Assembly (NCBI RefSeq): GCF_900176365.1 | Contig: NZ_FWXY01000006.1 | Location: forward strand, 62,001 to 126,000 | Origin: Desulfocicer vacuolatum DSM 3385 | GTDB lineage: Bacteria > Desulfobacterota > Desulfobacteria > Desulfobacterales > Desulfobacteraceae | Direction: 5' to 3' | DNA length: 64,000 nt | Shown: in pieces, positions 17,659 through 26,814 of the stretch | Layout of the letters: the number at the start of each line of letters is the position of its first letter | Position numbering within the stretch: the stretch's first letter is position 1 | The notes under the pieces: generated by a model | The model's input: the letters and a program-made list of their open reading frames with translations, nothing else | Databases searched by the model: none | Told to the model about the DNA's origin: nothing | Made by a program: the position numbers and the translations under genes

Positions 17659-19737
17659 TTATTCCAGAACAGAAGCCATGGCCGGTTTTTTGGGCATTCT
17701 GGGTTTCTGGATCAGGTAAATAATACCGAAAATGGCCAGGGCAACGGGATAAATATAGTAGCGCTGTTCATGGGGCAGCCCCACCAGGGAAGCTATGGCA
17801 TCGGGCCGCATGGCACAGACGGTGACACTTAAAAACAACGGCACTTCCCAGATTTTGTTTTTTGCCACAAACCAGCCCTGGGTGGCCGATGCAAAGGCAA
17901 AGTTTCCCATGCAGGCCATGAAAAAAATTAAAAGTCCCTGGGGCCAGGAATAAATCTCATGCAGGATGAGATCGGAGTTAAAAATAAACATGAAAGGCAG
18001 TATGGCTGTTCGAATGTCATACATGAACCCCTGGAGCCCCGTGGCAATGGGGGGCGATTTTGCAATGGCTGCCGCAGCATAGGCTGCAAGCCCCACCGGA
18101 GGGGTGTCATCGGCCAGGATGCCAAAATAAAAGCAGAATAGATGGGCTGACATCAGTGGTACAAACCACTCCTGATAACCTGCAATGGTTACAATGGCAG
18201 GGGCTGTTAAAGACGCCATGACAATGTAGGTGGCTGTTGTGGGAAGTCCCATGCCGATGATCAGGCTTGCAATGGCGGTGATGGCCAGCATGATATAAAT
18301 ATTGCCCATGGAGATCACATCAATGATTTCCGTTATTAAGCCTCCCAGGCCCAGGGCCACCACCCCCACGATGATACCCGCCGCCGCCGTTGCCAAAGCC
18401 ACTGACACCATGTTTCTGGCCCCTGAAGCCATGGCGGAAAAAATGTTGTTCACGGCCCGGTGTATGGCAGGAACAACGGGCTCTTTGGCCATGTACGCCT
18501 TGACAGGTTCCTGGAAAAGCATGATCAGGGTCATCACCCAGATGGCATGAAATGCGGCAAGTTCAGGGGAGTGCCGCACCACCACCAGTTCATAAAGCAA
18601 AAGGCCAATGGGCAGCATGAAATGAAGGCCCCCCAGAAAGGTTTTAAAAAATACCGGCAGCTCTTTTCTGGACATGCCCTTTAATCCCAATTTGGATGCT
18701 TCAATATGGGTGATGTAAAACAGGGCAGCATAGGAGGCAAAGGCCGGAATGGCGGCAGCTTTGATCACTTCCACATAGGGGACATTGACATATTCTGCAA
18801 TGATAAAGGCCGCCGCTCCCATGATGGGGGGTGCCAGCTGTCCGTCGGTGCTTGCGGCCACCTCAACGGCTGCCGCCTTGGTGGGGGGATATCCCACTTT
18901 TTTCATCATGGGAATGGTAAAGGTGCCGGTGGTGACAATATTGGCAATGCTGGAGCCAGACACCATGCCGGTGAGCCCGCTTCCCAGGATGGCGGCCTTG
19001 GCCGGTCCGCCCTTGAATCCCCCCAAAAGGCTTAAGGCCAGCTGGATAAAATAGTGCCCGGCTCCGGCCTTGTCCAGCATGGCCCCGAAAAGAACAAATA
19101 AAAAGACAATGGTGGCTGATACATCCAGGGGAATGCCGTAAATACCCTCGGTGGACATGGTCATCTGGCCCACAAATCGATTTAATGAAGTTCCTTTAAA
19201 GGCAATGAGGTCGGGCATGTAGGGGCCGAAAAAGGCATAGATGCAAAAACAGACAGCAATGACGGGAAGTGCAGGGCCAATGACTCTTCTTGCAGCCTCC
19301 AGAAGCATCAGGGTCAAGAGAATTCCCACCGCAATATCCCGTGGAATGGGTGCGCCGTAACGCATTGTAATACCTTTAAAATCAAGGACAATATAGAGTG
19401 CGCAAAGACAGGCAACAATGGCGGTGGCATAGTCAGACAGCGGAATTCTGTGGGTGGCTGAGAGAAATTTCAGGCCAAATCGTTTTTTGGAAAGAACAGG
19501 ATAATTCAAAAATACGATGAGCAGGGCAAACCCCAGATGGATGGAGCGGATATAGGTGGAATCCAGGATGAGCCAGCTGGCAATGGAAAGTTGAAATAAA
19601 CTCCAGCCCACGGCAATGGTGGGGATGACCCATTTTTCAGCCCCCCGGGGGCGCCGGGCAATGCCTTCTTCTTCCTCGGCCATTTTCCTGGCCAGTTCCA
19701 GACCTTTATTTTGTGTATCAACTTCGGAATAACTCAT
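17659..19737 (-). CDS. TRAP transporter fused 4TM/12TM permease (TAXI type)
   Basis: A 692-residue inner-membrane protein in which the small (DctQ-like) and large (DctM-like) TRAP subunits are fused, the usual form for TAXI-type TRAP systems. Many hydrophobic helices run through the whole chain after a charged 40-residue N-terminus. The large-subunit signatures GSGLTGMVSGSSIANIVTTG and GMGLPTTATYIVMASLTAP are clear. It drives uptake of an organic acid or amino acid, usually with Na+ or H+. The partner binding protein is encoded upstream, separated by about 240 bases that contain a dispersed repeat. The substrate is unknown; TAXI systems for glutamate, 2-oxoglutarate and other acids are known. 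Confidence 0.92.
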   Translation of the reverse strand: MSYSEVDTQNKGLELARKMAEEEEGIARRPRGAEKWVIPTIAVGWSLFQLSIASWLILDSTYIRSIHLGFALLIVFLNYPVLSKKRFGLKFLSATHRIPLSDYATAIVACLCALYIVLDFKGITMRYGAPIPRDIAVGILLTLMLLEAARRVIGPALPVIAVCFCIYAFFGPYMPDLIAFKGTSLNRFVGQMTMSTEGIYGIPLDVSATIVFLFVLFGAMLDKAGAGHYFIQLALSLLGGFKGGPAKAAILGSGLTGMVSGSSIANIVTTGTFTIPMMKKVGYPPTKAAAVEVAASTDGQLAPPIMGAAAFIIAEYVNVPYVEVIKAAAIPAFASYAALFYITHIEASKLGLKGMSRKELPVFFKTFLGGLHFMLPIGLLLYELVVVRHSPELAAFHAIWVMTLIMLFQEPVKAYMAKEPVVPAIHRAVNNIFSAMASGARNMVSVALATAAAGIIVGVVALGLGGLITEIIDVISMGNIYIMLAITAIASLIIGMGLPTTATYIVMASLTAPAIVTIAGYQEWFVPLMSAHLFCFYFGILADDTPPVGLAAYAAAAIAKSPPIATGLQGFMYDIRTAILPFMFIFNSDLILHEIYSWPQGLLIFFMACMGNFAFASATQGWFVAKNKIWEVPLFLSVTVCAMRPDAIASLVGLPHEQRYYIYPVALAIFGIIYLIQKPRMPKKPAMASVLE

Positions 19738-19937
19738 ATCTCTTCATCCAAAATTAAGGATGATGGACCTTTAAAAAGTCAGTCCACGATTTTTTTTACC
19801 ACAACATATGCGGGGTTGGGCCTTGATTGCTCTCAATGGGTTGTGGTTAAAGAGTGCACCTTGGACTTTTTACGAGACCATCAAGGATATAGACAACTAA
19901 AAAAACCTTTGCCAAACCTCACCGGTTGTATGGGGTG

Positions 19938-19985
19938 TTGTGGGCAGACCGGGGATAAAATAAGGCCTGCCCATGGCGGTTATTT
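19938..19985 (+). repeat. Dispersed palindromic repeat family D, single copy
   Basis: Contains GTTGTGGGCAGACC and the matching GGCCTGCCCATGGCGGTTAT. It lies in the gap between the TAXI binding-protein gene and the TRAP permease gene and touches the stop codon of the former. Confidence 0.75.
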
Positions 19986-20963
19986 CAGACCGACTTCTTT
20001 ATAATATTTTAAGGCTCCCGGATGGAAGGGCGCAGACAGGCCCGTGAGCATGGCCTCTTTGGTAAGACCTGCATAGGCGGGATGAAGTTTGGTAAAGGCT
20101 TCAAAATTATCAAATACCTCCTTGGTTATGGCATACACCACATCCTCGGATACTGCGGCGGAGGTTACAAAAGTCGCCTTGACGCCAAAGGTGGGGACAG
20201 AAGCTTCTTTGTTGGCTGCCCCTGGGTAGTTTTTCATCAGGGTGGCTGCTTTCGCATAGTAGGGAAATTTCGCAAGCAGGCTTTCAACATTTAAAATGGG
20301 GATAAATTTAACTTTACGCACACCCGAAGTGGCTTCTTTATAGTATCCGGAAGGGTGACCTACGGTGTAAAAAGCAGCATCAATTCTGCCGTCCTGGATC
20401 AGTCCCGGTGCTTCGGCTGCCTTGAGGCTTTCTGGATGAAAATCGGTTTCCCAGTTCAAGCCGTTGGCAGCGAGGGCGTCAATGGCGTTTTGGCGCTGCC
20501 CTGAACCAATGTTTCCGATGTTAACCCTTTTTCCCTTAAGATCTGCAAAACTGTTGATGTCGGCATCCACGGCGGCAATGAGGTCAACGGTTTCCGCATG
20601 GATGGAGAACACGGCCCGAAGGTCTTTTTGGGGGCCTTTGTCCTTCCAGTCGGCAATGCCCTTTACTGCCTGGTATTGACGATCGGACTGGGCAATGCCG
20701 AAATCAAGATCTCCGGATAAAATTGAATTGATATTGAAAACAGACCCGCCGGTGGATTCCACAGTGCATCTGATGCCGTACTCTTTTCTTTTTTTATTGA
20801 CGATCTTAGCAATGGCTCCGCCGGTGGGATAATATACGCCGGTGATACCACCGGTGCCAATGGTGACAAAGGTGGTTTTTGCATGGCTTTCAGTGATACC
20901 GGTTCCCAGAAAAAGAATGGTTGCAAATAAAATGGCGGTGCTTAAAACAAATGCTTTTTTCAT
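19980..20963 (-). CDS. TAXI-family TRAP solute-binding protein
   Basis: A 327-residue periplasmic binding protein. The N-terminus MKKAFVLSTAILFATILF is a signal peptide with cleavage near SHA-K. The mature part starts with FVTIGTGGITGVYYPTGGAI, the defining TAXI motif, and contains VESTGGSVFNI and the later GQRQNAIDAL. It captures the solute for the fused permease encoded downstream. The start at 20963 is favoured over the longer frame because GGGAG lies upstream and the signal peptide begins there. A dispersed repeat lies in the upstream region. Confidence 0.92.
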   Translation of the reverse strand: MKKAFVLSTAILFATILFLGTGITESHAKTTFVTIGTGGITGVYYPTGGAIAKIVNKKRKEYGIRCTVESTGGSVFNINSILSGDLDFGIAQSDRQYQAVKGIADWKDKGPQKDLRAVFSIHAETVDLIAAVDADINSFADLKGKRVNIGNIGSGQRQNAIDALAANGLNWETDFHPESLKAAEAPGLIQDGRIDAAFYTVGHPSGYYKEATSGVRKVKFIPILNVESLLAKFPYYAKAATLMKNYPGAANKEASVPTFGVKATFVTSAAVSEDVVYAITKEVFDNFEAFTKLHPAYAGLTKEAMLTGLSAPFHPGALKYYKEVGLK

Positions 20964-21002
20964 TTTGATCTCCCAAGTTAAAAGGTTGTGCATCATTGCA
21001 TA

Positions 21003-21070
21003 TATAACTGCCATGGGCAGACCTTATTTTGATTTCAGTCTGCCCACAACGACACTTGAAATACTCCCTG
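21003..21070 (-). repeat. Dispersed palindromic repeat family D, copy before the TAXI gene
   Basis: Read on the minus strand it gives GTTGTGGGCAGACTG, a centre, and GGTCTGCCCATGGCAGTTAT, then the TAXI gene 40 bases on. The orientation relative to the downstream gene is the same as for the copies before the phosphoesterase and proV genes. The rest of the 21.07-21.32 kb gap shows nothing that I recognise. Confidence 0.78.
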
Positions 21071-21322
21071 GATTTTAAGACCACCCGGGGTAGCCGTAAA
21101 AAGCGTAAAGTGCTTTTGACCTTGCTTGAAGGATACAAACAATGGATGCCGTGAACCGGTTTTATAATTGGGGGGTGGATGGCAGGGCAGATCCCTGCCT
21201 TTTGTATGATAAAAAACCGGGTAACCGGGCATTTTTTTATGAAACACAGTTTTAATGTACTGCCCGTAAACGTTACAAGTTCAAATTATTTTTGTAAAGA
21301 GTTAATTTGTTTTACCTGTACA

Positions 21323-23470
21323 TCAAGTTCCGGGGAGCGGTTTTTTCAGAATAATTCTGGCATCCACCACATCCAGTCCTTCTTCGTAAAGAATCACAGG
21401 ATTAAGATCCATTTCTTCTATTTCCGGATAGGCTTCAATGAGTTCCGAGCACATGGAAATTAATTTTTTCAATGATTTTTTATCATATCCTTTATGGCCC
21501 CGGACACCGTCCAGAAGCACAGAAGATCTTGTATCTTCAATCATTTTTTTACAGGAAGTGGGAGAAACAGGTAACACCCAGAAGGTGACATCTTTCATGA
21601 TCTCCACCATAATTCCCCCAAGTCCATACATGATCACCGGCCCAAACTGCTCATCAACTTTGGTACCGATAATGATTTCAAGGCCTTTCTGGGCCATGGG
21701 GGTGACAAGGACTCCCCGGATATCTGCACCGGAAAGATAGTGTTCTGCATTTTTAATGATTTCCCGGAATGCCTGTTTAACTTCGGTTTCTGTTTTCAGG
21801 TTTAGCTTTACGCCGCAGGCGTCGCTTTTGTGGAGAATATCCGGTGAAACAATTTTTAACACCGCCTTTCCGGGAATTTTTTTTGCAATATCCCAGGCCT
21901 CTGTTTCATTCTTTGCCACATGTCCCACAGAGGTGGGGGCACCGTGGAGCTTGATGAGTTTTTTGGCTTCGTTTTCCAGGAGTACATGGCGATTTTCTTC
22001 CAGGGCTTTTGCAATGATCTGTTGGCCGGTTTTTTTGGCCCGGGCATGCCAGTTAAAGACAAAGTTTGTGACAGCATGGTAGGATTTTAAATAAGCACCG
22101 TATTTACAAAGACTGGCCACGCATTTACACGACACATCCAAAGAATCGTGAACCGGTATATTATAATGTCGTAAAAGATCCAGGGCATGGGAATCATAGG
22201 CGCTGTACAGAGAATGAACAATAATGGGTTTTTTCTTTTTCTTCACCATGTTTCCCAGCTGATGGGCCGCGGCCTCTTCTCCTATGGCAAGACTTTGTTC
22301 AAACCGTATACCATAACCGCCAAAAAGTCCTACAATGAGAAGCCCCCCCACATTGGGATCATTTAAAATAATCTGGGCGCAATCGGCAAACAAGCTGGGA
22401 TCTGAATCGGTACCCCCTGCCACATCCACGGGGTTCACCACCGAAGCTGCCTGGGGCAGGATGCCACGCAGTTTGTTCCGGGTCTGCTCTGTGAGCTCCG
22501 GCAGACTAATTCCGTAATCGGACAAGAGGTCGGCCCCGATGGTGGCATGTCCGCCACCGTCGGCCAGGATGGCAATGGCGTTATTCTTTATGGCCGGCTG
22601 GCTGGCCAGGGTATTTGCCACGGGAAACAGTTCATCGGAATTTTCAATGACAATAATTCCGGCCCGTTCATAGGCCGGTTTTGCCACCTCGTTCATGCCA
22701 GCCAGGGAGCCGGTGTGGGAGCCTGCTGATTTTTTGCCGGTGGCGGATCGTCCGCTTTTTAACAAAATAATGGGTTTTTCAACACTTGTTTTGTGGGCTT
22801 CCTGGAGAAACTTTCGCCCTTCACTCATACCCTCAACATACATGAGGATGGCTTTGGTGTCGGGGTCATTTCTAAAGAATTCAAGGTATTCATGGAATTT
22901 TATGTCAGATTCATTGCCCACCCCCACATAATAGGTAAATCCTTCGTGTTTTCTTACGGTGGCTTCGGTGATAAGGGTTAGGGCCATGTTACCGCTCTGG
23001 CACACCAGGGCGATTTTCCCCTGGGGAACATTGGGGATCCCCGCAAGGTTCATGTGGGATTTAAGGTTGATAATACCCGAGGTGTTGGGGCCGATGAGGC
23101 GAACCCCTGTTTTTTGGGCGGTGTGTATCATTTCCTCTTCCAGGGCTTTTCCCCGGGTGCCAAGCTCCCGGAATCCCCCGGCAATGATGACAGCTCCTGC
23201 CACCTTTTTTTTTCCGCATTGTTCTAAAATACCGGGAATGGTGCGGGCCGGCGTGGTGATCAGGGCAAGGTCAACCGGGCCGTCAATCTGGGTGATATCC
23301 TTGTAGCAGCAGAGACCTGCAATCATCTCTTCCTTGGGATTAATGGGATATATTTCGCCTTCAAATCCTTCGTTCTGGAGGGCTTTTATGGCTTGAAATC
23401 CTCGTTTTGTTTTATTTTTTGAGGCGCCGACAATGGCAACGGATCTGGCATTGAGTACCTTATCAAGCAT
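21323..23470 (-). CDS. ADP-forming acyl-CoA synthetase, fused alpha-beta subunits
   Basis: A 715-residue enzyme of the acetyl-CoA synthetase (ADP-forming)/NDP-forming acyl-CoA ligase family. Residues 1-130 are the CoA-binding Rossmann domain (SVAIVGASKNKTKRG), 150-300 the succinyl-CoA-ligase-like domain with the phospho-histidine in GSHTGSLAG (His252), and 480-715 the ATP-grasp domain (KAVLKIVSPDILHKSDACG). It interconverts an acyl-CoA, ADP and phosphate with the free acid, CoA and ATP. Its position between the TRAP transporter and an enoyl-CoA hydratase suggests that it activates or releases the acid handled by this cluster. It may use acetate, propionate, or branched or aromatic acids; the sequence does not say which. 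Confidence 0.9.
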   Translation of the reverse strand: MLDKVLNARSVAIVGASKNKTKRGFQAIKALQNEGFEGEIYPINPKEEMIAGLCCYKDITQIDGPVDLALITTPARTIPGILEQCGKKKVAGAVIIAGGFRELGTRGKALEEEMIHTAQKTGVRLIGPNTSGIINLKSHMNLAGIPNVPQGKIALVCQSGNMALTLITEATVRKHEGFTYYVGVGNESDIKFHEYLEFFRNDPDTKAILMYVEGMSEGRKFLQEAHKTSVEKPIILLKSGRSATGKKSAGSHTGSLAGMNEVAKPAYERAGIIVIENSDELFPVANTLASQPAIKNNAIAILADGGGHATIGADLLSDYGISLPELTEQTRNKLRGILPQAASVVNPVDVAGGTDSDPSLFADCAQIILNDPNVGGLLIVGLFGGYGIRFEQSLAIGEEAAAHQLGNMVKKKKKPIIVHSLYSAYDSHALDLLRHYNIPVHDSLDVSCKCVASLCKYGAYLKSYHAVTNFVFNWHARAKKTGQQIIAKALEENRHVLLENEAKKLIKLHGAPTSVGHVAKNETEAWDIAKKIPGKAVLKIVSPDILHKSDACGVKLNLKTETEVKQAFREIIKNAEHYLSGADIRGVLVTPMAQKGLEIIIGTKVDEQFGPVIMYGLGGIMVEIMKDVTFWVLPVSPTSCKKMIEDTRSSVLLDGVRGHKGYDKKSLKKLISMCSELIEAYPEIEEMDLNPVILYEEGLDVVDARIILKKPLPGT

Positions 23471-23590
23471 GGCTGAACTCCCTTGTTATTTTGGCATCTT
23501 TCATACAGCTTCAAAAGTAGTTTACACTTTTTCATAAAGTTTTCCCGGAAAATGGGTACATCTGTCTGAAAAATGAAACATGTCGTTATT

Positions 23591-24358
23591 TTATTCTTTT
23601 TTACGTTGCTCGAAATTTGTCAGTGACTGTTCCCGTTCTTTGGTGGACACACAGGCAAGGCAGGCTTCCACCTCATAGTCCATGAGGGCTTCAAGGCCGG
23701 TTTCCCCCTGGGCCATGAGCAATCCTTTTTTGATCAATTTTAAAGAAAATGCCGAGTTGGCCACAATTTTTTCGGCCATTTTAAATGCCTCATCCATTAA
23801 CACTTCAGGGGCAACCGCCAGGTTCACAAGACCGATGCGGGCCGCCTCCTCTCCTGTGATGTTTTCTGCAGTGAAAAGAAGCTCCCGGGCCTTGCCCGGT
23901 CCCACCAGGTCCTGAACCAGGCGAAAGGCCCCTCCGGTCACCGAAGAGGTCACCTTTGCCTCGGGGGAACCGATAAGGGCATCTTTTGCTGCAATGCGGA
24001 TATCGCAGGCCAGGGCAAGTTCGTACCCCGAACCCAGTGCATATCCGTTGATGGCGGCAATGGTGGGTTTTTCAAAACGGATGATTTTCCGGGATGCCTC
24101 CTGGAGAGACTCCAGATAAATTCTGTAATCTTCAATGGTTCTGTCCCGGGAATCCTTAAGATCTGCACCGGAGGAAAAGGCACGGCCTTCTCCGGTGAAT
24201 ATCAGTGCCTTGATCTTGCTGTCCTGCTGAACAGCTTCCAGCACCTCCAGCATCTCCAGCCACAATTGACGATTCATGGCATTGAGCACCCGGGGCCTGT
24301 TGAGTTTTATCACACCGATGTTTTGTTTTTTTTCGTAAATAATGCATTGATGGGTCAT
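23591..24358 (-). CDS. Enoyl-CoA hydratase/isomerase family protein
   Basis: A 255-residue crotonase-fold protein. The two oxyanion-hole segments are GEGRAFSSGADLKD and INGYALGSGYELALACD. One of the usual catalytic glutamates is present as GSPEAKV, and the second, normally following in the same helix region, appears replaced within VTSSVTGGAF, so hydratase activity is not certain; it may be an isomerase, hydrolase or decarboxylase of the superfamily. The ATG at 24358 has AGAGGTG at the right distance. It lies 120 bases upstream of the acyl-CoA synthetase gene on the same strand and probably shares its transcript. Confidence 0.85.
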   Translation of the reverse strand: MTHQCIIYEKKQNIGVIKLNRPRVLNAMNRQLWLEMLEVLEAVQQDSKIKALIFTGEGRAFSSGADLKDSRDRTIEDYRIYLESLQEASRKIIRFEKPTIAAINGYALGSGYELALACDIRIAAKDALIGSPEAKVTSSVTGGAFRLVQDLVGPGKARELLFTAENITGEEAARIGLVNLAVAPEVLMDEAFKMAEKIVANSAFSLKLIKKGLLMAQGETGLEALMDYEVEACLACVSTKEREQSLTNFEQRKKE

Positions 24359-24736
24359 GAAAATCACCTCTTTTTGAAAGGATCTTTTGGGAAATGGCCT
24401 TAAAAAAGACCATATCCCGGTGGCGGTGTAAAATCAAACAATAATTTGTAAGAAAATAATTCATATGATCCTAAAAATGGTTGACGGTTTTTGGAGGCAT
24501 GGCGGCGGATGAAACAATACAGTTAATCCGGGGGGGACGCCAATCATCAAAGGTGGGGTGCGTGGGAGATGATTATCAATTAGGCTACCATACGTGGATA
24601 GGATTTTATAGTCCGTAATGTCTTGTAATTAAAGATATTATTTTACCATTAAAATTTTATTGCAAAAATGGTCGACGTTATGATCAAGCCCGATGTGTGG
24701 TATGGAATTCAATGTATAAGGAGGGGAAAATAGCGT

Positions 24737-24794
24737 AAAAGGACTGCTGACACACGCGAATTTCATGCATTTGCGAAGCAGCAGTCCTTTTTTG
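24737..24794. terminator. Strong hairpin terminator
   Basis: Arms AAAAGGACTGCTG and CAGCAGTCCTTTT with a 29-nt loop and a T run on the plus-strand side. It lies in the 760-base gap between the enoyl-CoA hydratase and oxidoreductase genes and would insulate the former from read-through. The remaining sequence from 24359 to 24736 shows nothing that I recognise. Confidence 0.65.
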
Positions 24795-24827
24795 TCTTGG
24801 CCGTGGCACTATGGCGATTATTTTATA

Positions 24828-25012
24828 ACTCAACTTTCGGGCTTCATTTCAAAGCCGGCATTTTTAAATGTACCGATGGGGTCAGTGTGCCGACGGGGTC
24901 AGGCTTTTGTTATTGATGTTATCGACCAAGGCCTTTGCCAACGAAAAAAGCCTCGATGATGTCAATAACGAAAGCCTGAGCCCACCACGAAATGCGAACA
25001 CCGAAAGTTGAA
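24828..25012. repeat. MITE family B, copy 1
   Basis: A 185-bp element with ends CTCAACTTTCGG and CCGAAAGTTGA and a second long internal palindrome (GGGTCAGGCTTTTGTTATTG against CAATAACGAAAGCCTGAGCC). Nearly identical copies lie at 40.46 and 40.73 kb. It has no coding capacity and lies 110 bases after the stop of the oxidoreductase gene. Confidence 0.88.
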
Positions 25013-25120
25013 TTTATAATCCATTTAGATTTCATCTGATTGTGAAAAATTTTCAACAACCCATGAACAATACTCTCTATCCGAATTATGGGGTGAGTCG
25101 CCAAAAATGTCGTTGTCGTG

Positions 25121-26476
25121 TTAGAGGCCCAGGCGTTTTTTAGCCAGAATTTCTGCGGCTTTCATCAGCGGGTAGGCTGCCGGTGATGCCGTTAACAGAG
25201 GCTGGGTGCCAATCTGGGAGGTTAAAATACCATTGACGGTCATGCGGTTCTGAATAATAAAGGCAATGGTGTTAATGAGTTCCCCGGCAGAAGGGCCGCC
25301 CACAACTTCACCACCCAGTATGATGCCGGTTTCTTTGCCGGCAATGAGTTTCACCATCTGCGGGTGGGTGTCCGTAAGGGTGCCCGGATGTTTGTCCACG
25401 CCCTGGAAACTGGCGGAGATTACATCAAATCCGTCGGATTTGGCCCGTTGTTCCGTTAATCCGGCCACGCCAAAGCCTTGGTTGCCAATGGCTGTGGAAA
25501 AGATGGAAATGGTACCGTTAAATGTTTTAACAGCAGACAGTTTAAACAGGTTCATGCCCGCTGTCCGTGCTTCGGCACATGCGGTGGAGGCCAGCATGAT
25601 ATTGCTGGGTTTCCGGGTGATAAAGTCAATCTTTTCTGCACAGTCACCCACGGCAAAGACATCCGGGGTTTCTGTTCGCATGTATTCATCCACCTTGATA
25701 AACCCTTCCCGGGTGATGGTGATACCGGCTTCCTTGGCAAGATTTATGTTGGGACGATATCCCATGGACAGAAGCACGGCATCGGCTTCAATGGTTTCTC
25801 CATTTTCCAGGCGTACGCCGGTGACAGTATTTTTACCCAGGATTTCCGTAACCCCCATGCCGGTGACGAGTTTTACGCCCCTGGCCTTCATGGCCTCTTC
25901 TGTCTTAATGGCAATTTCTTCATCAAAGGCCAATGCCAGGGCATGGGGCAGTTTTTCAATGAGGGTCACATCTTTGCCATTTTGCACCAGCTCATCTGAG
26001 ACTTCCACTCCGATGAAGCCCGCACCAATGGTGACTATTTTTTTGCACTGGGCAAGTTTGCCCTGCATTTTATCCAGATATACTTTGTCTTTGGGTACGT
26101 AAAACACGTTGTCAAGGTGGGTACCGGCAAGCCAGGCGGGCTCCACCGGTGTGGACCCGGTGCCAAGGATTAGTTTGTCATAGGCAATCTCCTGGCCGTC
26201 TTTAAGGGTGCATTTTTTTTCTTCGGTGTTGATGGTTGTCACTTCACCAATGGTAAGGTTGACACCGGCATCCTGGAAAACCTTGTCCGTTGGCATGACA
26301 TTTTTATCGCTGTTCACTCCTGGGCTCACAAAATAGGGAATACCACAGGGCACCAATGTCTGCTTTTCTATGCGGATGATGGTGACATCTTTGTTGGGAT
26401 TCATGGTTTTTGCCATGGTTGCTGCCACAAATCCGGCGGCACTTGCACCGATTACGAGTATATCTGTTTTTTGCAT
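25121..26476 (-). CDS. CoA-disulfide reductase / NADH oxidase-type flavoprotein
   Basis: A 451-residue pyridine nucleotide-disulfide oxidoreductase. FAD binding: ILVIGASAAGFVAA at the N-terminus and VFAVGDCAE later. NAD(P)H binding: IVTIGAGFIGVEVSDEL. A single redox cysteine, Cys44 in VPCGIPYF, places it with CoA-disulfide reductases, NADH oxidases/peroxidases and NADH-dependent persulfide reductases, not with the two-cysteine lipoamide type. No rhodanese domain is fused. In an anaerobe a role in CoA/persulfide or peroxide reduction is plausible. It is monocistronic by spacing. Confidence 0.88.
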   Translation of the reverse strand: MQKTDILVIGASAAGFVAATMAKTMNPNKDVTIIRIEKQTLVPCGIPYFVSPGVNSDKNVMPTDKVFQDAGVNLTIGEVTTINTEEKKCTLKDGQEIAYDKLILGTGSTPVEPAWLAGTHLDNVFYVPKDKVYLDKMQGKLAQCKKIVTIGAGFIGVEVSDELVQNGKDVTLIEKLPHALALAFDEEIAIKTEEAMKARGVKLVTGMGVTEILGKNTVTGVRLENGETIEADAVLLSMGYRPNINLAKEAGITITREGFIKVDEYMRTETPDVFAVGDCAEKIDFITRKPSNIMLASTACAEARTAGMNLFKLSAVKTFNGTISIFSTAIGNQGFGVAGLTEQRAKSDGFDVISASFQGVDKHPGTLTDTHPQMVKLIAGKETGIILGGEVVGGPSAGELINTIAFIIQNRMTVNGILTSQIGTQPLLTASPAAYPLMKAAEILAKKRLGL

Positions 26477-26814
26477 TGTAACTCCTTTTTTATGATTTCC
26501 ATGGCGGTTTTATGTGCCATGGTGTCTTTTAAACGTTTTTTTAATATTCAAAGTATTTCATCCTCATCAGCAAACTGTGTGCCAAACCATGTCCGGCGAT
26601 GGTTTTATGATTTGTTATTGCTTGTTAATATGTTGATAATATTAATTTTTTTTGTTGATTTTGTTTTTAAGAACGCTTTGCTTTTGTGAATGTGTTTGGC
26701 TATGATGCATGGAAATTGCTAATTCTTAATGTTTTTTGGGACAGAGTGGTTTAATAAGTGAACGGTGGGTATGTTTAGTTATTGAACACATGTGTGAGAA
26801 AAATGGCAGTTCTG
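26477..26814. other. Intergenic stretch, nothing recognised
   Basis: A 338-base AT-rich gap between the flavoprotein start and the end of the usher-like gene. It presumably holds the promoter of the flavoprotein gene and the terminator of the fibre operon, but no clear hairpin, repeat or convincing promoter was seen. Confidence 0.5.

Noticed and set aside
26471-26689. A 72-codon hydrophobic frame in the gap before the flavoprotein gene
   Set aside because: It starts inside the flavoprotein start region on the opposite strand, with no ribosome site; composition follows the AT-rich gap.
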